The notes below the pieces were generated by a model. The model searched no databases, was not told where the DNA came from, and saw only the letters and a program-made list of their open reading frames with translations. Positions 1-5,684 of a DNA stretch of 5,684 nucleotides are shown here, piece after piece. The position numbers were made by a program, and so were the translations under genes. Numbering within the stretch: the stretch's first letter is position 1; each line of letters starts with the position of its first letter. Origin of the DNA: an uncultured Flavobacteriaceae bacterium (GTDB lineage Bacteria; Bacteroidota; Bacteroidia; Flavobacteriales; Flavobacteriaceae); contig CAJWFY010000102.1 of NCBI GenBank assembly GCA_913031655.1, forward strand, positions 1 through 5,684, in the 5' to 3' direction.

Positions 1-54
1 ACTCCTTGGGCGCGAGAAAAAGTAGAACAACTATATCTAAGAAGCATTAAATAA
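1..54 (+). CDS. C-terminal end of an unidentified plus-strand protein (partial)
   Basis: Frame 1 is open from the window edge to a TAA at 52-54 and encodes 17 residues, TPWAREKVEQLYLRSIK. The alternating charged and hydrophobic residues look like a real amphipathic C-terminal helix. The opposite-strand reading of the same bases gives a Cys/Ser/Thr-rich peptide that looks like antisense. Too little is present to name a family. The stop codon is the outer TAAC box of repeat R1, so the gene ends exactly at the repeat and converges on the minus-strand serine hydrolase at the other end of R1. The call rests only on an open frame and peptide character, so it is moderate. Confidence 0.5.
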   Translation, partial: TPWAREKVEQLYLRSIK

Positions 55-199
55 CGTGTTTGTGTATAAAACGTAGCACGTAAAAAGGCGCTAATTTTTC
101 GGATTAACACAGAGCCAAATTTAAAAATTTGGCGGTCTTTATGAATAAACACAAACCTTTCGGAAAGCCGTTATGAGCAATGTTTTATACACGTTGTTA
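52..199. repeat. R1: attC-like imperfect palindrome between convergent genes
   Basis: The outer boxes are TAAC (52-55) and GTTA (196-199). Inside them are unpaired spacers of 6 nt (56-61) and 3 nt (193-195), then a perfect 11-bp inverted repeat, GTGTATAAAAC (62-72) with GTTTTATACAC (182-192). Pairing continues imperfectly inward, about 72-83 with 170-182. The middle holds a separate hairpin, 114-122 with 125-133 (9 bp, AA between), and a short one at 157-167. The ends and the AGCAAT...TTTTATAC right arm match R2 and R4, but the middle differs. Both outer boxes supply TAA stop codons: TAA at 52-54 for the plus-strand gene and TAA (tta at 197-199) for the minus-strand hydrolase. It could also act as a bidirectional terminator, although no U-tract hairpin is obvious. 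The repeat is certain as a structure; its role is inferred. Confidence 0.85.
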
Positions 200-1447
200 C
201 CCCTCGTTTTTAGTTGTATTTTCAAAGGGCTCAATTTTTCTTTCTAGTTTTTTAAGTAACACATTCTGTAGCTCCTCTAAAACTATGTTAGTAATGACAT
301 TCGATTGATTAGCCAGTACTGTTATTACATATTGATGTTTAGGCGAATACATTGTAATAGTGTTAAAACCAGGAACAAATCCTTTATGACCCCAAAGCTC
401 TTGACCACCTAAATTCCATCTACTCACTCCTAGACCATACCCTGTGTTTATAGATAGTTGAGCATTATTTATTATTTTAAAATTAGTCATCATATTCAGA
501 TAAGATTCAGAAATAAGCTTATTGCCGAATAATGCCTGAGTAAATACTGCCACGTCTTCTGAATTTGATAAAACAGCACCAGCAGTATTTCCACTAGTTA
601 AAAAAGATTTTCTAAATCCTGTTACATTAACTCTATCAAGACCCGGTAGGGCAGTCTCATAACTATGTACAACTGGTAATGTTGATATATTGGGGTCGTC
701 ATAAAAGGTGTTCTTGAGATTTAGAGGAGTAATTATTTGTGTTAGTAAAGCATCTCGATAATTAGCTGCAAAGCTTTTCTCAATAATTTTACCAAGAAGA
801 AGATAGTTTGTATTTGAATAGTTAAAGCTATTGGTTTCGTGCATAGGCTGTTCAGATACAGCTCCGATTAATTCATCTTGATTCCAACTTCTATTAGGAA
901 AAGTAAAAAGCTTTGGGAAAACACCTATCATATAATAATCGGGAATGCCACTTGTATGATTTAATAATTGTTGAATTTTTAGATTGTCCCACGCAGAATT
1001 ATCAATATTTAACCATTTTGATAAGGAATCATCTAAAGCCAGTTTTTCCCGCTCGACCAAAGACATAGTTAGTGTTGCTGTGTAGAGCTTTGTTATACTT
1101 GCAATGTCGAAAAGACTTTGATTGGTAACAAGGATTTTTTTACTATGATTAGCATAACCAGTTGATCCTGTCCATTTCTCCCCATTTTTGAAAACAATTG
1201 TTGCCTGAATGCCAGCCGAATCATAATCTTTACTTGCTTCATCTAAAGTGGATTGGTAATCAATAAATTGCTCTTTAATGAAGTTCGATTCAAAACTGGA
1301 TTCAGTATATCCATCTGAGAATCCATTCTTTAAATGATTTGTATACAATACCCATATTCCTATAATGAAGATTAATAGTAAGACACTATATAGAGCATAT
1401 TTCAATACGCTTTTTACTAATTTCATTACTCTTTTCAATATTTTCAT
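197..1447 (-). CDS. Membrane-anchored serine hydrolase, beta-lactamase class C / penicillin-binding family
   Basis: This 416-residue protein carries the active-site motifs of the PF00144 family: SxxK as SITK (S117 nucleophile, K120), YxN as Y210-S-N212, and the third motif HKG (354-356), followed by the usual strand and VLANQS. The conserved NHTSG-I-PDYY segment (163-172) is also present. The N-terminus is Lys-rich, followed by one hydrophobic segment at about 18-36, which suggests an inner-membrane anchor with the catalytic domain in the periplasm. The family includes AmpC-type beta-lactamases, DD-carboxypeptidases, esterases and D-amino-acid amidases, and the sequence does not say which activity this is, so no resistance role is claimed. 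The first Met gives a complete positively charged N-region; Met8 is an alternative start. The leader has AAAAAGA just before ATG rather than a true Shine-Dalgarno. The gene starts 33 bp after R2 and its stop lies inside R1. Confidence 0.9.
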   Translation of the reverse strand: MKILKRVMKLVKSVLKYALYSVLLLIFIIGIWVLYTNHLKNGFSDGYTESSFESNFIKEQFIDYQSTLDEASKDYDSAGIQATIVFKNGEKWTGSTGYANHSKKILVTNQSLFDIASITKLYTATLTMSLVEREKLALDDSLSKWLNIDNSAWDNLKIQQLLNHTSGIPDYYMIGVFPKLFTFPNRSWNQDELIGAVSEQPMHETNSFNYSNTNYLLLGKIIEKSFAANYRDALLTQIITPLNLKNTFYDDPNISTLPVVHSYETALPGLDRVNVTGFRKSFLTSGNTAGAVLSNSEDVAVFTQALFGNKLISESYLNMMTNFKIINNAQLSINTGYGLGVSRWNLGGQELWGHKGFVPGFNTITMYSPKHQYVITVLANQSNVITNIVLEELQNVLLKKLERKIEPFENTTKNEG

Positions 1448-1480
1448 TCTTTTTAGTTGATTTCGATTTTTTAAATGAGG

Positions 1481-1613
1481 GCTAACGTTTGTGTATAAAA
1501 TTAGTTACGTGTTTTAAGCGATTAATTTAGTAAATAAAAGACCATCCAAGAAAGTCCGTTTAGACTTTCGTAAATATGCTAAAAGTCAGCAATTAATTCT
1601 ATACGGTGTTGGC
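1481..1613. repeat. R2: attC-like imperfect palindrome overlapping the acyltransferase 3' end
   Basis: The outer boxes are GCTAAC (1481-1486) and GTTGGC (1608-1613), pairing 6/6 with one G-T wobble. They are followed by spacers of 6 nt (1487-1492) and 3 nt (1605-1607), the same 6/3 asymmetry as R1. The inner arms, about 1493-1519 and 1579-1604, pair with small bulges (GTATAAAATTAGTT against AATTAATTCTATAC). A central hairpin pairs 1550-1556 with 1563-1569 (7 bp perfect, 6-nt loop). In gene orientation the downstream box reads GTTAGCC, one base from the integron attC core consensus GTTRRRY. Bases 1493-1610 align with 4822-4938 at about 80% identity by eye, in the same orientation. No flanking target-site duplication is visible. 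Its upper end encodes the last codons of the acyltransferase. Confidence 0.88.
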
Positions 1614-2810
1614 AACTGGCTTTTCTTTTATCTTTCTGGGATATTTTTTTCCATTCAAAAATTTTCCAATAAAAGTATTCCTCACTAAATAATGATAAGT
1701 CACAAAACAAATTAAAGTGGTTAAGGAAAGTACAATTATAAATTTAACTAAAGCTGGAAGTGGTAATTTCAAAACAAATGCAGGAATGATAACAGTTAAT
1801 GGTAAATGAATTAAATAGACCCAATATGAAGAATCAGAGATATAACGCATTTTTTTCGAATGTTTACTGCCGTAACGAATAAATAGACCAGTTATTCCAA
1901 ATATAAACAGCCAAACAATAAAAGCATTCGAAAGCATTATTAATTTAGAGTTCAAATATTGAGTCATCATAGTCTCAGGATCCCAGTTTTGAGTAATTAA
2001 ACCAAGTATTATTGCAATTATAATAGCCAAAATAAAAGATATCCAATCATATTCCATAATTGTATCCAATAGATGTTTTGACTTAAATAAAACCCAACCT
2101 ACTATGTAGAAAAAGGAATAAAAAATAAACGTGTTTAAATCTGGTTTCAGATAAACAGAAACTTCTATCATTGAAGTTCCCATAAACACATATAGTAAGA
2201 ACGATATTCCAGAAAAGAACAAAATTCGCAGAATTGGTTTCTGAATTAACCAATTAAATGAAGTTGTTATTCTATTTGTGATTTTCTTTGATTTTTTTAG
2301 TAATAAAGCCAATAAGAAAGTTGTAAATGTTATTAGTAGTAAATAATAAAGAAACCATAAATGAAATGTAGCTTTAGGCAAAAAATCGGAAAACAATACT
2401 GATTCTGTTGCTTTTTTCAAGGTATTATTGCTATCCGAAAATACAGCTTCTGTATAACTAAATGTAAATATAATTGTTGGCCACAGAATAAATAGAAAAA
2501 CTATAAAGGGATAAACTATTCGTGATATTCTGTTCTTTATCATTCTGGTAGGCTTTCTTTCATAAAATAGCATAGACCCAAAAAATCCTGCGATAAGGAA
2601 AAAAATAGGCATTCTAAAGAATTGAATTAAGAAGACGATAAAATCAGTTACAATATTTGTAGACTCTGGGTCTTTTAGTGGCCAATTTTCTCCGTGATTT
2701 ATGACATTATAGGTAAGAGCAGAATGCAAAACTAATCCTAAAAGCATCATTATCGCACGCAAAGAATCCAATGAGTGTATTCGTTCAGTTTTATTTTTTA
2801 TTTGCTCCAT
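1599..2810 (-). CDS. Acyltransferase-3 family integral membrane protein
   Basis: This 403-residue, very hydrophobic protein has about ten predicted membrane segments and fits PF01757 (acyltransferase 3: OafA, WecH, OpgC, NodX type). That family transfers acetyl, succinyl or other acyl groups to extracytoplasmic sugars, glucans or lipids at the inner membrane. Recognisable features are the N-terminal signature LDSLRAI (14-20) followed by H29 in the first helix, the likely catalytic His of the family; FRMPIFFLIAGFF (65-77); the Arg-rich cytosolic loop ending in RISRIVYP (94-101); HLWFLYYLL (150-158); and SSYWVYLIHLP (327-337) near the C-terminus. The length is normal for a stand-alone AT3 domain, with no SGNH domain. 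The acyl donor and acceptor cannot be read from sequence. The final residues A400-V403 and the TAG stop lie in repeat R2. The start is the first Met of a short polar N-tail, 91 bp after the DUF885 gene. Confidence 0.9.
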   Translation of the reverse strand: MEQIKNKTERIHSLDSLRAIMMLLGLVLHSALTYNVINHGENWPLKDPESTNIVTDFIVFLIQFFRMPIFFLIAGFFGSMLFYERKPTRMIKNRISRIVYPFIVFLFILWPTIIFTFSYTEAVFSDSNNTLKKATESVLFSDFLPKATFHLWFLYYLLLITFTTFLLALLLKKSKKITNRITTSFNWLIQKPILRILFFSGISFLLYVFMGTSMIEVSVYLKPDLNTFIFYSFFYIVGWVLFKSKHLLDTIMEYDWISFILAIIIAIILGLITQNWDPETMMTQYLNSKLIMLSNAFIVWLFIFGITGLFIRYGSKHSKKMRYISDSSYWVYLIHLPLTVIIPAFVLKLPLPALVKFIIVLSLTTLICFVTYHYLVRNTFIGKFLNGKKYPRKIKEKPVANTV

Positions 2811-2901
2811 TACTAATTATAATTCTATGTTTAGTTTAAAGTTCTGATGTTTTTTTTTGCTTGTTGCCTAACGCCTAATAACTTTTGTAGTCGCTCCCTT
2901 G
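2811..2901. other. DUF885-acyltransferase junction with a lone attC-core-like sequence (R3)
   Basis: This 91-bp gap lacks the 130-150 bp palindrome seen at the other junctions. Read in gene orientation it contains GTTATTAGGC (minus strand of 2873-2882) immediately followed by GTTAGGCAAC (minus strand of 2863-2872). The GTTAGGC (2866-2872) fits the GTTRRRY core of integron recombination sites exactly, but no partner arm is visible, and a 7-mer match alone is weak. An A-rich leader follows to the acyltransferase ATG, with no clear Shine-Dalgarno and no convincing promoter. It may be a decayed or minimal site, or chance. Confidence 0.4.
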
Positions 2902-4776
2902 TTATTTTTTTGAATAAGTAGTATTTATATATTCATCCACAATCTCTTCTAATATATCTAAGGGCACAGCGCCATTTTTTAAGACCACATTATGAAATTC
3001 TTTTAAATCAAATTTCTTGCCTAGTTTCTTTTTTGCTTTTTCTCTAAGCTCTAATATTTTTAACATCCCTATTTTATAGGCGCAGGCTTGACCAGGCATT
3101 ACGATGTAACGTTCAATTTCAGTGACAACCTCTCCAGTTGTCATACCTGTATTTGCAATCATATATTCAATTGCTTCTTCTCGAGTCCATTTTTTATAGT
3201 GAATTCCAGTATCTACTACTAAACGGACGGATCTAAACATTTCTGCTTGAAGTCTTCCTAAATTACCGAAAGGGTCATTCTTGTAAAAACCTAACTCCCA
3301 TGCAAGTTGTTCAGCATATAGTGCCCAACCTTCTGTATATGAACTAAAAAGTGGGAATTTTCTAAAAATTGGAACATCTTCCAATTCTCCTTGTATGGCT
3401 ATTTGAAAATGGTGGCCGGGGATTCCTTCATGATAGGCCAAGGTCTTCATCCCAAACTTAACAGTTTCTGTAACCGCTCTCAAGTTGGCATAAAATATAC
3501 CTCCTGTTGACCCATCCATGGTGGGGGGCGTGTAATAAGCACCAGCAGAACCTTCTTCTTTGAATTCAGGAACTCTTTTTACTTCCATCGCTGCTTTTGG
3601 ACGGATATCAAATGCGTTATCAAGTCCAGCATTGATTTCATCTAAGATAGTATTGTATCCTTCAAGGATTTCTTTTCTACCTTCATCATTATTTTGATAT
3701 AAAAAGCGTTCTTCTTTGTTTAATTCTTGAATAATTTCACCTATTTCTCTTGAAGTATCTGCATAACCTTGATCATTTAAAATATCACGCATCTCTGTTT
3801 TTATTCGAGCAACCTCTGACAATCCAATTTGATGAACCTCTTCAGGGGTATAGTCGGTGGTGGTCATAAGTGACAATTGATATTGATAAAAGGCATCTCC
3901 ATCAGGAAACTTCCAAACACCAGCATCTGTAGTTGCTTTAGATTTTAATGCTTCAAAGTATAAAATAAGAGCATTGTATGCATCGAACACTGTAGTTCTT
4001 ACTTGGTCCGCTACACGTGTTCTGTATGCGTCTTTTTCCTCTTCTGTAAGACCTTCAATTTTTGATACTTTAGAATCAAAGTTAGTGTAGAGGATGTTTG
4101 ACTTAACAGGACCTAGGTCATCGGTCTTTATATGGATCGAATCTTTTTCTTTGTTACCAACAAACCCAGACATTTCACTTAGCACACGGTCAATGATAAA
4201 TTGTGGAGGAATGATTCCTTTTTCTTCCCCTATTTTTAACCCCTCTAAGACCTGATCGAATTTAGTGCCAAATTTAGATAATCGAGTTATATATGCTTCT
4301 ATATCACTTTCATCTCTAAGCTTGTGCGAACTTTCCATCAAGCTTGGAAGATTACTTTGTACTCCTTGCATTTGATTTACCGGATAGTCATGATAGAAAA
4401 ACCTTTCTCCCTCAACCTGCTTGCCCAAAAAGGAACTTAAAATTTTGGTATTTAACTTATTTTCTTCCGATTGACTTTCGAAATCATAACGTTGCAATGT
4501 GTTATAGTCTTCTTTCATTTTATTAAAAGATTCCCATTGTTTTTTATCAGAAACATCGTCCAATTCATCTTTTGACAGATTGTATGCAACGGGTATTCCA
4601 ACTTGTGTAGTAAGCTCAGGACTTTCTATAGCAAGCTGTACAAAGACCTTATCATAAAAATGTTTAATATTAAATGGTTTAAACCAAATAAGATTGATAC
4701 TCCATAGAACTCCAATAATTAAGAGTCCAAGTGTTGTTCTTCCTGTCCAAAATTTCCAAGTGCGTTTTTTAGTCAT
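2902..4776 (-). CDS. DUF885 family, membrane-anchored putative zinc metallopeptidase
   Basis: This 624-residue protein belongs to the DUF885 family (PF05960). The diagnostic block is LAYHEGIPGHHFQIA (446-460), where H449, E450 and H455 or H456 are the expected metal and catalytic residues, followed by SYTEGWALYAE (479-489), with E482 a likely further ligand by analogy with gluzincin-type peptidases. The C-terminal helical block with RYIVMPGQACAYKIG (556-570) is also typical. The family is predicted to be M3/M32-like helical peptidases; its substrates are mostly unknown. A Lys/Arg-rich start and a single hydrophobic segment at about 14-32 with no lipobox Cys indicate an N-terminal membrane anchor and a periplasmic domain. 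The length is normal and no key motif is missing. The start codon follows an A/T-rich leader 34 bp after R4. The downstream junction holds only the R3 core. Confidence 0.9.
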   Translation of the reverse strand: MTKKRTWKFWTGRTTLGLLIIGVLWSINLIWFKPFNIKHFYDKVFVQLAIESPELTTQVGIPVAYNLSKDELDDVSDKKQWESFNKMKEDYNTLQRYDFESQSEENKLNTKILSSFLGKQVEGERFFYHDYPVNQMQGVQSNLPSLMESSHKLRDESDIEAYITRLSKFGTKFDQVLEGLKIGEEKGIIPPQFIIDRVLSEMSGFVGNKEKDSIHIKTDDLGPVKSNILYTNFDSKVSKIEGLTEEEKDAYRTRVADQVRTTVFDAYNALILYFEALKSKATTDAGVWKFPDGDAFYQYQLSLMTTTDYTPEEVHQIGLSEVARIKTEMRDILNDQGYADTSREIGEIIQELNKEERFLYQNNDEGRKEILEGYNTILDEINAGLDNAFDIRPKAAMEVKRVPEFKEEGSAGAYYTPPTMDGSTGGIFYANLRAVTETVKFGMKTLAYHEGIPGHHFQIAIQGELEDVPIFRKFPLFSSYTEGWALYAEQLAWELGFYKNDPFGNLGRLQAEMFRSVRLVVDTGIHYKKWTREEAIEYMIANTGMTTGEVVTEIERYIVMPGQACAYKIGMLKILELREKAKKKLGKKFDLKEFHNVVLKNGAVPLDILEEIVDEYINTTYSKK

Positions 4777-4810
4777 GTAAAATATTTATTTATAGTTATC
4801 TTTAATAAAA

Positions 4811-4938
4811 GCTGCTGTTTTGTATGCGTTTAGTTCCGTTTTTTAAGTAATTAATTTACTAAACTAAACACGAACTAAGAAAGTCTGTTTGAACTTTCGT
4901 AAATACCCTAAAACCAGCAATTAATTTTATACGGTGTT
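4811..4938. repeat. R4: attC-like palindrome, homologue of R2 with a decayed outer box
   Basis: Bases 4822-4938 align with R2 1493-1610 almost without gaps (about 22 differences and one gap by hand). The right end keeps TATAC (4928-4932), a 3-nt spacer GGT (4933-4935) and GTT (4936-4938). The left arm has GTAT (4822-4825) preceded by a 6-nt spacer (4816-4821), but the outer box is GCTGC instead of the GCTAAC found in R2, so the outer stem is lost. The central hairpin survives as 4879-4884 with 4893-4898 (6 bp, 8-nt loop); several arm pairs in the GTATGCGTTTAGTT stretch are mismatched. It lies 14 bp after the DUF2147 stop and 34 bp before the DUF885 start, with the same polarity to the upstream gene as R2. 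It is probably an inactive or diverging copy. Confidence 0.85.
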
Positions 4939-4952
4939 CTTTGTCGTTTTTT

Positions 4953-5369
4953 TTATTCTTTTCGAACCCAATATTGAGTTCTTCCCAAAAGAGAAAATCC
5001 AATATAACCTCTTACTTCCAGCTTATTATTTATTAACTTTAAATAACACTTGTAGGTTTCTCCATTATCTGGATCTAGAACAGTACCTCCATTAAATTCA
5101 TTTCCATCTTTTTTTATGTTTTCAATTATGACTAAGCCAATTATTGGTTTGTTTTTGTTTATTCCTTTACAATTTTCGCAAAGGGCATTTTTTTCAAGAC
5201 TAAAACTTTTAACTATTTTGCCGAAATAGAGATTATCTGTTTGATAAATTTCAATGACTGCTGTTTTTTCTTTGGTTTTGTCATCATATGTTTCCCATTG
5301 TCCAATAATAGTTTGCCCATTGAGTGTGACGCTTAAAGTCATTATGAAAAGTATACTTAAATATTTCAT
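4953..5369 (-). CDS. Secreted DUF2147 domain protein
   Basis: This 138-residue protein starts with a Sec signal peptide (MKYLSILFIMTLSVTLNGQ, cleavage probably near residue 19; no lipobox Cys). The mature part is a single DUF2147 domain (PF09917). It shows the opening IGQWETYDD (22-30), a C64-x-x-C67 pair in ALCENCKG, the VLDPDNGETYKCYL block (97-110), and the strong C-terminal signature RGYIGFSLLGRTQYWVR (120-136). These secreted beta-rich proteins are common in Bacteroidota and Proteobacteria; their function is not established, so none is assigned. The length is typical and complete. The gene begins 81 bp after the partial serine hydrolase with no repeat between, so the two may form one transcript or one cassette, and it is followed closely by R4. 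Confidence 0.9.
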   Translation of the reverse strand: MKYLSILFIMTLSVTLNGQTIIGQWETYDDKTKEKTAVIEIYQTDNLYFGKIVKSFSLEKNALCENCKGINKNKPIIGLVIIENIKKDGNEFNGGTVLDPDNGETYKCYLKLINNKLEVRGYIGFSLLGRTQYWVRKE

Positions 5370-5450
5370 TATTTTTTGATTTTTAAATTGTTACTGAATT
5401 CTTGTTTAAATCAAATGAAGCCTCATTAAAATTTGGCTTTCTAAATCTTA
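5370..5450. other. Intergenic gap between the partial hydrolase and the DUF2147 gene
   Basis: This is 81 bp of AT-rich sequence. It contains no copy of the R1/R2/R4 palindrome, only a 10-base AAAATTTGGC (5428-5437) also found in the middle of R1, which is probably chance in such AT-rich DNA. A weak 5-bp inverted repeat (AATGA...TCATT, minus strand around 5413-5426) has no U-tract and is not a convincing terminator. No Bacteroidota-type promoter (TTTG...TAnnTTTG) could be placed with confidence. Confidence 0.4.
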
Positions 5451-5684
5451 TTATTTTTTCTTCATTTCGTTTATCATTTCATAAACGCCAGATTGAGCGC
5501 TTTTAGTTGCACTATTTACAAAAACTACGTAAGCAATTAATTTTTTTCGATCAATTACAGCGCGAGAAAAAAAAGTTCCGTCAGAACCGCTGTGTAAAGA
5601 CATCTGTTTATCATCTTTAGTAATATTTCCCCAACCAATAGCATAATCAGATTTGGCTGTGTGTAAAAATTTATAGGTTTTAGA
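5451..5684 (-). CDS. Serine hydrolase, beta-lactamase class C family, C-terminal part (partial)
   Basis: An open frame from the window edge to the TAA at 5451-5453 encodes the last 77 residues of a protein whose start is outside the window. The fragment reads like the C-terminal end of a PF00144 serine hydrolase: YAIGW (visible residues 14-18), then the third active-site motif H31-S-G33 within SLHSGSDGTFFSRAVID, then the closing strand IAYVVFVNSAT and a C-terminal helix ending in Lys residues. The order and spacing match the family's YGLGW...HxG...VxxTN ending. The SxxK and YxN motifs would lie upstream, so activity cannot be judged. It belongs to the same family as the complete hydrolase at 197-1447 but is clearly divergent, so it is not a recent duplicate. 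It ends 81 bp before the DUF2147 start. Confidence 0.8.
   Translation of the reverse strand, partial: SKTYKFLHTAKSDYAIGWGNITKDDKQMSLHSGSDGTFFSRAVIDRKKLIAYVVFVNSATKSAQSGVYEMINEMKKK

Noticed and set aside
1..47. Minus-strand ATG at 45-47 opening a frame toward the left edge
   Set aside because: The peptide is Ser/Cys/Thr-rich and antisense-like, and the plus-strand frame over the same bases looks more like a real C-terminus.
52..199. R1 as a simple rho-independent terminator
   Set aside because: The element is about 148 bp with long split arms and homologues at co-directional junctions; no compact GC stem followed by a U-tract is seen on either strand. A termination role is not excluded, but it does not explain the structure.
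1481..1613. R2 as a MITE with target-site duplication
   Set aside because: No duplicated bases flank the outer boxes of R1 or R2, and the repeats have a fixed polarity at gene ends. It is kept only as an alternative.
2850..2859. T-run in the DUF885-acyltransferase gap as a terminator
   Set aside because: The run is T on the plus strand, hence A in the minus-strand transcript, and no hairpin precedes it.
4344..4526. 60-codon plus-strand open frame
   Set aside because: It lies wholly antisense inside the well-supported DUF885 gene, has no family resemblance, and looks like a shadow frame.
4777..4810. Bacteroidota promoter or Shine-Dalgarno upstream of the DUF885 gene
   Set aside because: The leader is only A/T-rich; no TAnnTTTG with a suitably spaced TTTG or TTG was found here or before the other genes, so no promoter is called.

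Overview
The window looks like an accessory stretch of a Bacteroidota chromosome, most likely a flavobacterium. The DNA is AT-rich and the proteins are rich in Lys, Asn and Ile. The gene leaders are A/T-rich and lack a clear Shine-Dalgarno sequence. The protein families (DUF2147, membrane-anchored DUF885 peptidase, class C serine hydrolases, acyltransferase-3) are common in that phylum. This placement is an inference from composition and families, not from a marker gene.

Layout. Bases 1-54 hold the last 17 codons of a plus-strand gene. Everything else is on the minus strand. In transcription order (right to left) it reads: the C-terminal end of a beta-lactamase-family serine hydrolase cut by the window edge (5451-5684); a secreted DUF2147 protein (4953-5369); a membrane-anchored DUF885 metallopeptidase-like protein (2902-4776); a polytopic acyltransferase-3 protein (1599-2810); and a complete membrane-anchored serine hydrolase (197-1447). 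The genes do not form an obvious pathway. All four complete products are predicted to act at the envelope or outside the cytoplasm.

The most notable content lies between the genes. Three related imperfect palindromes of about 130-150 bp (R1 52-199, R2 1481-1613, R4 4811-4938) sit at gene 3' ends in a fixed orientation. R2 and R4 are about 80% identical over 118 bp by hand alignment. R1 shares the ends and architecture but has a different middle. Each has an outer box (TAAC/GTTA type, decayed on one side of R4), then an unpaired spacer of 6 nt on one arm and 3 nt on the other, then a longer inner stem built on GTGTATAAAA-like sequence, with small hairpins in the centre. R1 supplies the stop codons of the genes converging on it from both sides, and R2 encodes the last four residues and stop codon of the acyltransferase. 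A fourth junction (2811-2901) has only a short GTTAGGC-type core.

This layout (functionally unrelated, mostly co-directional genes, each followed by a folded recombination-site-like repeat) resembles an integron-type cassette array with attC-like sites, but no integrase is visible. A MITE-like element or a dedicated 3'-end or terminator element remains possible.
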